A DNA stretch of 64,000 bases from Lunularia cruciata (Eukaryota > Streptophyta > Marchantiopsida > Lunulariales > Lunulariaceae), in NCBI GenBank assembly GCA_948567375.1, contig OX419759.1, positions 46,280,593 to 46,344,592 on the forward strand. The letters are read 5' to 3'. Below, piece after piece: positions 32,431-41,354 of the stretch (the first letter of the stretch is position 1; each line of letters opens with the position of its first letter). The translations under genes were made by a program, and so were the position numbers. The notes beneath the pieces were generated by a model. It saw only the letters and a list, made by a program, of their open reading frames with translations, made no database searches and had not been told where the DNA came from.

Positions 32431-33171
32431 TGTAATACCAAGGGTTAGCCATATGATCTAAATGTGAAATTTGGTTTGGTAACATCTAGAATGATGTTAT
32501 ACATGATGGTAAAAATAGATCAGATAGAAGTATCACTAAAAGAGTACTTCTACTAATAGGGCAGAAACCAAAATAGACTTGAGAACCTTAGAACCAATAG
32601 CTAGACATATGATTTAAAGGTGAGAATTGGTTTGGTAACATTTGGAAGGATGTTACACATGATGGACTAAACAGATCAAAAAGAGGTATCACCAAAAGGG
32701 GACTTCTACTAATAGAGTAGGAACCGAAATATGCCTGAAATCTTTGAAGGCAATTTCGGAGGCCTAAACGGATGAATTAGGCCTCAAAAATGTGCAAAAT
32801 CCCCCCCTCCCAACAGAGGATAGGCTGGCCTTTCCTCCCCCTTGGTTTGTCTCGTCGAGAGCTTTCCAACGGTACCTTACTCATGTGATTCTGAGATTCC
32901 TACAGGAAGATTCCCTAAAAGATTCCCTCCGGTCAAAGCTCGTTTGACAACCAGATAGGACCTAGACCAGACAGGTCACCCATCCAAGTAAGTAATCCAA
33001 GGGTGGAGCTTGCTGACATGTCACCTATCTGTGTCCCTAATCCTATGGTGGAGCTTCCTTGGAGGAGATCCTCTTTGTCTATATAATAAAGAGAAGGTGC
33101 TCCCTTGGGGCATCGAATGTTTGAGTGTGCAATCTGTGTTTTCTCTCTTCTCTTGTCCTCGGAGTATTACA
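32431..33171 (+). repeat. 3' LTR of the chromovirus
   Basis: 741 bp, the same length as the 5' LTR and about 99% identical, with the same TGTAATACC start and GTATTACA end. It is followed by CATGA, the right copy of the target duplication. Confidence 0.95.
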
Positions 33172-33176
33172 CATGA

Positions 33177-36100
33177 ATAGAATCTTGTATGTGATGATTT
33201 GTCTGGTACTGACTCTTCAATGGCCCCGTAGTGCACTCTCATGGTTAATCAAACTCCACATTTAGAAAAATAGTGGACATAATTCATGGAAGATTGTAAT
33301 GCTTTGGTTGCAAATATTGACAAAACATCATTCATAGAGAGTTGATATAGTATGCAATTGAGTTTAGGAAGCATAGAAATGGTCATGTAATTTTTAGTAC
33401 ATCAAGAATACGTGGATGGTCCATAAAGAGCATTTCATCAAAGCTTAACAAAAGAAAAGGCATTTCATCGTGGGTAGCTTGTTACTTCATGCATGGAAGG
33501 AAAGAATTTTGCAATCAAGACTTGGATTACCGTTTCCTCTAGAGATCTTAAAGATGTGGTAACAATGCTGACTGTTTATTGTCAAATGCCAAAAATTGAC
33601 ATTTGAAAATAAACAGTCATTGTTGAATCATACTCATCCCATATGGAACAATGTCTACTGCAAGGTCTTGTGCTTTGTGCTCAAAAATGCATATGTAAAG
33701 CTATGTGAAGCACAACATTAAGATAGCACCATGGAGTGCACACATACATATCAAAGGACAATAGGATACAATATGCTCATCACTTGAAACTGCTTTTGGA
33801 TGTGAGTACCTAATTGTCTATGAATCACTTTCATCCACATTGGTGGTTAACAAGATTCCAGCCTCAAGAGCAAGAAAATCATGAGCTAGTACCATTCAAT
33901 GCAATGTTAGAACAAGGCATAGCAAGATACCATGAACTTTTAACGTCTCAATAACATTTATTGCAAGAGTAAATTGGACAGATTTCTCATTAGCAACTAT
34001 CTATTGTTTAAAACCCTGAAGTGTTGCATGCACATGGTTGTCCTATATGTGCTATAGTAGGAAGTAGTAGCACAAGAAGAAACCTCTTTGCTTTTGGGTA
34101 TGTTGAGCAGAATCAACAACATTGGACATGTACTATTTGGCAATTGCAAGAGCACACACGTAGAACTTGTCCATCACTTAATTCTCTCAAGTTGAACTTG
34201 GCTGACATACAGAGTATGATAATGCAATGTTAAGTTCCTTGATTTATAGCTTTGCATGGAGTAATATTGGATATAACTTTTTGTTGAACATTTTGTCCTA
34301 TAATGGGATGAATTACTACCAATCATTCAAAGCTATAAGCAAACAGATGAATTACATATTGTTTGATATGTAACTCATCCATAAAATAGCCTTGTTTGTA
34401 GCATGCCATAAAGCTTGTGATGCCTTCAAGCTATTAAAAATACTTCCAAGGATGAGATTTGTATGATGTTTGTATGATGTATGATGTCACAACAAGAAGG
34501 GTTCAAGCTTCAAGTATTGTTATGCTCTATGAACTCTTCTTTTCTTGTTGTAAGTGTGGCACAAAAAAGTTACATGATTAACATGGTGATTGCATGTTTG
34601 TTGAGTTGGATATGTGTATATTTAGTCCAATAGTTATCTAACTCAAATTACAATTGGTGAGTGTTGTGGTAATATCCTACATGTGGAGATTACCATCCGC
34701 CCATTAGTCACACAATTTTACACCTTTGGATGTTTTTTATCCCTTCTTCTTTTGTCTATGAGCTGCTTGAGGCATGCGGCATGAACTACATGTCTATCAC
34801 CACATGGTTTAGTTGTTCTTTTATATTCATCTATCAAGGGATTCTCTTGTGAGTATGTTGGAGAGAAAAGTAAGAGTATGTCAGAATTTAGACACTGATC
34901 TATAGGTCAGCTATTTTTATAAAACTATTTTACCACTGACTTCTCGAAAGCATAGCCATCAACCCACAACACATCCACAATAGCCAAACCATTAAAAGTA
35001 TACAAGAAAACTACATTAGACCTAGATTATAGATAAGAACACGGATGTAGATACATGTAGTAGATTGTGAGATAGGGATTAGATTGTATCATTGGTCTGT
35101 CAAGTGAATGTTCTTGTCACAAGATCTAATGGTTATTATAGTCATCAGTGTTGACCTTCTTGAGCCTTTGTTACCAGATATATCAAACATTTTCTTCTAA
35201 GATGGAATCTATTCCGAGTTTGTAGCTTAAGTACTATCTATATCTGATGCCATTGAATACTTTATTTTAGCAGGGTCAGATGGCAGATCCCTTGAGTCTT
35301 GGCATGCTCCCAAGCATCAAATGATGATGCAATGGATAGGAATTTAAACTTTCACTGGCTCACCTTTTGTACAAGATAAGTTTCTTACATTGGAAGTTCT
35401 TCAGAATGAGCTTCACATTGCTTGATTTTAATCCAGTGGGTCTTTGTGGCATAGTTTCTAGTCAACCAAGCAGACATCTTCTAAAATGATCAACCACCTA
35501 TCTACTGACATAAGAACCTGTTTCAAAGTTATTATTACTGGAGAGAATGCAACAATTGCTACACAAGTAAAGAAGAGCTCTTAGTGGTGTAGTATTTGAT
35601 TATGGACTAAATTTGATATCGTTTGAGAAGAGTTGAATTAGTGTAGATCAATGGCACTGTTCAAGAAATATTTGGGTGGAGAAGATGTTATTCCACAGGT
35701 TACTTTACAGAAGATGAAGATGGGTCACAATTTGAGATGAAACCCCAATTGCCACTAACATGTGTCATCAATCACCATAATATCTGATGAAGATGATGCT
35801 TGGACAAGTTATGTGTTCTTCATGAATTGTATAGGTTAGGAGAAACATTTTTAGTATTACTATTGATTGTAAACTATTTGAAGCATGGTAGAAGTAAATT
35901 AGATTTGTGAAATGCCTCAAGTTCAGCTCTCTAAACAAAGGCAGCCTGGTTGAGTTGAAGATGAAAGGATGGTGTGAGCTCACTCTACTTCCGCTTACCC
36001 GTCTATATCATGAACATGGTATCCTTCTCAAAGCAGCAACTCCGGCTAGGAATAGTGTCTTTGTGACATGATCTTATCTGCTTCTTAGCACCATTGAATG

Positions 36101-36725
36101 ACATAACTTGCATACCAAGTACTGAACTTAGGATTTGCAAATTTACATACACAATTTTACATTTTACATATGCAAAGCACCAAATCACAGTTTTATTCTT
36201 GGACTGGTTGACTAGCATTCAAGAAGATAAGTAAATGTTTGTGAAAAACTTCCACAAATTGACTATCATGAACATTTTCAAAAGCTTCTCGCTAGAAGTG
36301 ATCAACATATTAGAATAACCAATATCAATCTTCTCTTCAAATTTGCAGAAGTTTCTAGTTAGATCAACAAAAAAGAATTGCTTTGTTGTTTAGGTCCTGT
36401 GATCCGCTGTTGAATACAATGAATGAAAGGACCTCAAGAAAGACTAGACAACCATTCTAGTGACCTGAGCTTCTGCACCTTGCTTGATGCATTAGTCACC
36501 CACTGCTATACAAAAGATGAGCTTTTGAAAGAAGTCAGAATTGAATCAAACAAGGTCATAGAGCATCCTTATATCTATACCTAGAACCTATTGGTCACAA
36601 CAAGCAACAAAAGAACATGTTTGAATCTTGTCAGTAAGTAAGACCCACACGGGAAAATATACTGCACACAGGATAATATACAGTGAAGAATGTGTGAAAC
36701 CCAAAATTTCTAAACCCGGAAAATC
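33177..36725. other. Long gene-poor AT-rich stretch
   Basis: No frame above about 75 codons and no recognisable domain on either strand. The only clear structure is the hairpin at 33,561-33,624. A tandem echo (TGTATGATGTTTGTATGATGTATGATG near 34,465) is a small slippage repeat. Confidence 0.5.
33561..33624. repeat. Long imperfect hairpin, ~28-bp arms, tiny loop
   Basis: AACAATGCTGACTGTTTATT... at 33,561-33,591 pairs with 33,597-33,624. Arms match except for a 2-base bulge and about two mismatches; the loop is about five bases. Such compact hairpins occur in miRNA-like or siRNA loci and in the centres of small inverted-repeat transposons. Nothing around it tells which. Confidence 0.8.
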
Positions 36726-36729
36726 ATAA

Positions 36730-37020
36730 CCCCTCCTGCTGCGTTATTCTCTTCATCCACATCTACTCCCAGAATACTTGCTTTTGTTACACTTCTTGAG
36801 AAGGGCTGCCAACTCGCCACATGTACTCACACTGAAATCAGCGCACAGGGAAAATAGTGCAGAGTATATTGTGGGAAAGTATTGCGCTATTTTCTAGAAA
36901 GAGTAGAATGCAAAATGTAAACTAGAGTAAAACGCAACACCACGTGAAACTAAAATAGAGTTTCTCTCTTCCGATCAAACTTGTACACTGTGGAGGGGTG
37001 TCAACCTAGCGAGCCCCTAT
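36730..37020 (-). repeat. Inverted partner of 14,090-14,410
   Basis: The reverse complement follows the 14.1 kb block from GTGTACAAGTTTGATCGGAAG near 36,985 through GCGCTATTTTC to GTAGATGTGGATGA near 36,760. The two lie 22 kb apart and flank, among other things, the whole chromovirus. Confidence 0.7.
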
Positions 37021-37099
37021 CTATTTTCAAAAGTGGAGGGGATAATTCATGTGTCGTCTCAACAATAATTCCAGCACTTGATAAAAGTTTAGGTACTCT

Positions 37100-38400
37100 G
37101 CTCAAGCCAATATGCAAAATCCGCCAAAGAGAAGAAAGAGAACAAATCATTATGAAGAAAGAGAACAAATCATTAGGATAAGGGTCCGAGTTTCAATGCA
37201 TTCTAACAACAAGGTTACTCATCCATCCACGTATATAATTTATTCAAAAAAGTTTCATTTCTCTAATCATGTAGAATTTATCCGCCTTCTTCAGCCAATG
37301 AAAGAAACTCTTGACATACATATGGTTTTGGGAATGCGTGGAGTGCACCTATTGTTAGTTGGATAATAACCAGGGGTAGAAAGTGCCGTTTTAGAGATTC
37401 TGCCCTAGTGACACTTAGTCGTGATTCTAAACATGGTAAATTTACATGATTGACTTTTCAATAAAATGCAATGACTAATTATGTAAATCACCGGTCCTCT
37501 TTTACTAATTTTAATTAAAAAAATTTTGAACTTATCTAAATTGAATCTAGATAGATTGTTCAAATTTAGCTCATATTCCCTTCGAGGGTAAAAAATACAA
37601 CACTTGGTGAATTATACTTCCTAATAATAAGAAGAGTCAAGGCAACATTTGTTATGAATGCTTGGTTCCCCCGAGCTAGTTATCCTTGTGGTAACTTTTT
37701 TTACACATCTAGTTGCAAAGTAAATATATGTTCTTAACACAATATTATTATCTTTAACTTTTTTGAACATATTTAGGAGATCAAGAATAACAAAATAAAT
37801 ATATAAAATAGGAGAAGAAGTTTAATAGAAAATTTATCAAGAATTTAGATAAATCTAGTTTTGAACTTTTATCCAGATTGAATTTTTTTATTAAAAAAGA
37901 TAGATGGATTTTTTATAGCAAATATGTCACTTTTTCAACTATTATCATCTAGATTATGCACAGTTTGCATGGCTAAAGATTTAAAATCTAAGATAAAATC
38001 AAAGATGAAATAATTAACCATGTAGGAAAAGGATGATAATACTCAGCCTATAAATAAATTAAATATTTATATTTATATTAAATTAATTTTTATGTAATGT
38101 ATCTATATGTTTTTTATTTATAAAACAAAATTTTGGTAAGTAAATGATGAGGCTTCAAGATTATAGTTTTTCATAGTGGTATTAAAGACAATGCAAATAA
38201 TGAGTGGAGGGTGAAGAGCAAGACTACTTGTAGAAGCAATCATATAATATAAAAGAGATAGCAAAGAAACTTAAGTTTATTGTAAATAAAATTTCAGATT
38301 TTTTTCCCAATAACAAATACTATTCATTAAAATACTCATTAAACGTGGCTTTAAGTTGAGGATTTGAACTTATTATTATTGGGAATATGTCTAGAACTTA
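37100..38400 (+). repeat. Dispersed repeat F/G, copy near 37-38 kb
   Basis: This matches 45,190-46,440 and 47,140-47,850 in order. Markers are AAGAAACTCTTGACA, TGTTAGTTGG and GTAGAAAGTGC near 37,290-37,390, then a coding-poor AT-rich part, and TTATAGTTTTTCATAGTGGTATTAA with GGGTGAAGAGCAAGA near 38,165-38,225. Its left part holds a frame reading EEREQIIRIRVRVSMHS, related to the conserved peptide described at 47.1 kb. Confidence 0.7.
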
Positions 38401-39200
38401 TTTTATTTTACAAGAGCTCAAGGCTTTAATGAGAGTGTGGTTGGAGATGACCAAGCTTAAGAAGATTGAATTATCAAAGGACATGGAAATACAGAGTATA
38501 TCCTAGAGTATTTCCAATCTTAGTTCTTCATAGAAACATAGAGCACACCTTAAATTTTATGAAAATATGAAGGTTTAGGCAGATGATCAAGTTGAAACGA
38601 ACAGAGTAAATTCAACAAGTCGATCTGAAAAGTGGACAAATATGGAGAGAGTGAAGGTCTAAATTCCGTAGTTACCTTAGAATGTTGACTAGGTGAGGAA
38701 AATGAGGTTGATGAGTCTAACATATATTTGTTAATAAACAATGATATTCCTGGTGCTGCTATCGGCATAACAACCGGTCCATAACAACCATAGGTTGACC
38801 CACAACCCAACCCAACCCAACCCTCTCGTACTAGGATCGGCTTCCCGCAGTTCTCTCTAAAACATTTGTTTCAGATATTATTTCTTTCTGTTTTTTAATC
38901 TTTGGAATTATCCAAAAGAACTTTATATGGATCACGCATTGTCAAAATTTGAAATTTGGTGCTTTATTTGGACGTTGTTAATATATGACCTCAAGAGTAG
39001 TTTTGGAGGATCCAAGATGGTTTACAAGTTAAAATCACCACCCTTCCAACACTCACGAAGATCCTCAATTCATAGAGAGAATCTTGACCCTTTAATTCTC
39101 ATGAGGCGACCAAATTAATTTGCATTGCCACTTGAGATATGGATATTATCTAAGTAGTTAAGCTTAGATTTTATTTTTTTCAACCATTTTGTCCTTAGAT
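38400..39200. other. No recognisable gene; short CCCAA microsatellite
   Basis: AT-rich except for a run of CCCAA units at about 38,804-38,822 followed by CCTCTCGTACTAGG (38,822-38,835). The latter 14-mer equals the reverse complement of the universally conserved sarcin-ricin loop sequence of large-subunit rRNA, but the bases around it do not match rRNA. The small frames here are not recognisable. Confidence 0.5.
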
Positions 39201-39271
39201 ATCATATCAAGAAATCGGGCAAAGCTACAAAGCTTCGAAGCTCGAAATGCGTTAACCCAAAGAACTGATGG

Positions 39272-39463
39272 TCACACCCCCCGTGCAAGCTGCTTGGCGA
39301 GCCCGTATGCGGCAACCAACGACGTGAACATGAATTCAACAAGACGTAGCTGAAACGTTCCCACGCTGGACATCGTTTGTGCTGGCCCTGGATGACCATT
39401 CTCGTTGAGCTCTGCGTGACCGTCACGACTCGCTTCCTCTTGGCGATTCCCGTTCCCATTCAT
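39272..39463 (-). CDS. Possible first exon or small ORF, 63 residues, unknown
   Basis: An ATG-started minus-strand frame in a locally GC-rich patch. It begins with a polar Asn/Glu-rich stretch (MNGNGNRQEEASRDGHAE), followed by a hydrophobic, membrane-like segment (LVEFMFTSLVAAYGLAKQLA). The frame ends at GGGGTGTGA, where a GT splice donor is conceivable. A polar N-terminus leading into a transmembrane helix suggests a small membrane protein, but no downstream exon is recognisable. A second frame overlaps it. Confidence 0.25.
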   Translation of the reverse strand: MNGNGNRQEEASRDGHAELNENGHPGPAQTMSSVGTFQLRLVEFMFTSLVAAYGLAKQLARGV

Positions 39464-39994
39464 CTCTTGACTAATCTGATCGTCAGTGGATTTCGTGAGT
39501 ATCGCCTATGGACATAAGCTAGAAGGGGTCTAGAACTGATAATGCGGAAGGAACCCGGGTGCTCATGGTTCAGTGCTCATGCTTGATTCATGAGATGGGC
39601 TCATGATCGCCTGCCTTCTTTCACTGAATCCTGCGCGATTCCCCGCGCAGTTACAGCCTCGACAACCAGCAAAAAAACGTCGGGATTAACTATATTTCCC
39701 GACTCATATCAGTGCTCGTCCTTCACAGAAATTTACAAAATCGAGTCGTCTTCTCTAACCGGCGTTTGTGATTTTGATTTGAATTCCGGTTGTCCACAGT
39801 TTTTACATTTCCATAAGCAGCACACAGTATGTGGATTTTACATTTCACACAAGGAAGTTTCCTGTCATTTCAACCAGGATATTCGATTTTGCCACATCAA
39901 TGGAGTGAGACCGGGTATTATGAGATCCAACTCCATAACATAGCCAACTACTGTACGTGAGGACCGATATCCAGACGATAACATCAATAAATAG

Positions 39995-40760
39995 CATGGA
40001 GAGCCTGAGGCGCTTGCAGTAAAGCAGGAGAAGTTCAATATAAAATGTTGAGGATTACTTCAATTGTTGCAACGTTGAGCTTATGGAGTTGCGACAACCA
40101 AAAGTAACTTGAACTACCGAAGAATCATTGCTGCAGAAGCAGACGGAAATGCGGTCAGACCTTGCTGCTTTAACTGGGAAGAATCGTGCATTCCCAACCT
40201 GGCTATAAGAATCTGATCCGAGTTTACAGGTGAAGACATCATGGTTTGCGTACTCAAAAGCAACTACATGGGAAGTGCTTGAGAAAAGAGTTACGGAAGC
40301 CGAGAGGAAGCGATTTACGGTCCGAATTCAAGCGGAGGAGAATGGGAGGTAGCAAGATCAGATGGCCTCTGATGGAGCTTGGAAGAAGATTTAAAATCCT
40401 CAGCGGGGACTACACAAGGCCAAACATGGTTGGAAGAAAAAATAGGAAGATCAATAGAAAATCTTGGGTGGTGGAGAAGGGCTTTCAATCTATCCAAGAG
40501 TAACTCAATGCGAAAGCAGAGAGAATAAGTTCTTTGGGGTTAGGAATGACGTTAGTGTGAGGTTGTCCGATGTGAAGGAGGCACCTTGTGAAGCTGTTCT
40601 ACACGAGTAGAATTCAATATTCACCTTGTGATGGTACAGAGAAGAACTTGCACAGCTGAAAGATCAAAACCATATGTCTGAAGCTATGACGAAAGAGATC
40701 AAAATATTACGAGAAGAGAAGGCGAAAGAGAAGGCTTCTCCTTCTGCAGCAACATTAATA
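39995..40760 (+). pseudogene. Coiled-coil coding remnant, convergent with the 742-residue gene
   Basis: Plus-strand phrases in changing frames read like a coiled-coil protein. They include MESLRRLQ near 39,995, ESLLQKQTEMRSDLAALTGK near 40,125, WEVLEKRVTEAERKRFTVRI near 40,270, and EELAQLKDQNHMSEAMTKEI near 40,640, followed by KILREEKAKEKA. Each runs a few dozen residues before a stop or frame change. It points towards the 3' end of the minus-strand gene. It could be a second, decayed coiled-coil gene of the same kind. I see no close match to the 742-residue protein itself. Confidence 0.35.
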
Positions 40761-40804
40761 ATTGACACAAGATCCAAAGTTCCTGCTACTTCCACCTTCT
40801 CTTC

Positions 40805-41354
40805 GACGATTTTCTCCTCCAAATCCCGGATCGGAGCTTGGCGATTTCAGGCTCTCGCTTCATCTTCTTCTTGTCGTTCTCCATCTTCCTCTTGTCGTGG
40901 GCACACAGGTCTTGTTCCTTTCCACCTTCTCTTCGATGATTTTCTCTTCCAACTCCTGGATTCGGAGCTTTGCGAGTTCAAGCTCTCTCTTCATCTTCTT
41001 GTTGTTCTCCATCTTCTTCTTGTCCATCTTCTTCTCGTCGATGATTTTCTCCTCCAACTCCAGGTTTCGGAGCTTTGCGAGTTCAAGCTCTCTCTTCATC
41101 TTCTTGTTGTTCTCCATCTTCTTCTTGTCCATCTTCTTCTCGTCGATGATTTTCTCCTCCAACTCCAGGTTTCGGAGCTTTGCGAGTTCAAGCTCTCTCT
41201 TCATTTTCTTGTTGTTCTCCATCTTCTTCTTGTCCATCTTCTTCTTGTCGATGATTTTCTCCTCCAACTCCAGGAATCGGAGCTTTGTGAGTTCAAGCTC
41301 TCTCATCATCTTCTTCTTTTCGTTCTCCATTCTTTTCATTTTCTTCTTGTCATC
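40805..41354 (-). repeat. Tandem 105-bp coding repeat at the 3' end of the coiled-coil gene
   Basis: Four units with an exact 105-bp period start at 40,935, 41,040, 41,145 and 41,250 (plus coordinates, at GATGATTTTCT). They encode 35-residue units whose core is KKMKRELELAKLRNLELEEK. A fifth, related 130-bp unit at 40,805-40,934 is more diverged and lies beyond the point where the open frame stops. The central units are nearly identical, so they arose or were homogenised recently. Confidence 0.95.

Larger units (their letters stand above)
25821..33171 (+). mobile_element. Ty3/gypsy chromovirus LTR retrotransposon, young, not whole
   Basis: A 7.35-kb element with 741-bp LTRs at both ends, a primer-binding site, a gag region, a pol region and a chromodomain at the end of integrase. 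It is flanked by an exact 5-bp target duplication, CATGA (25,816-25,820 and 33,172-33,176). The LTRs differ by about six substitutions and two single-base indels by eye, roughly 0.8%. At usual plant LTR rates that means well under a million years (inference). The coding part is interrupted at a few places, and the integrase part is rearranged with internally repeated blocks between about 30.2 and 31.9 kb, so the element looks non-autonomous. A solo LTR of the same family lies at 58.6-59.4 kb. Confidence 0.95.

Noticed and set aside
38810-38860. rRNA gene fragment
   Set aside because: Only 14 bases match the sarcin-ricin loop; adjoining bases do not follow large-subunit rRNA.
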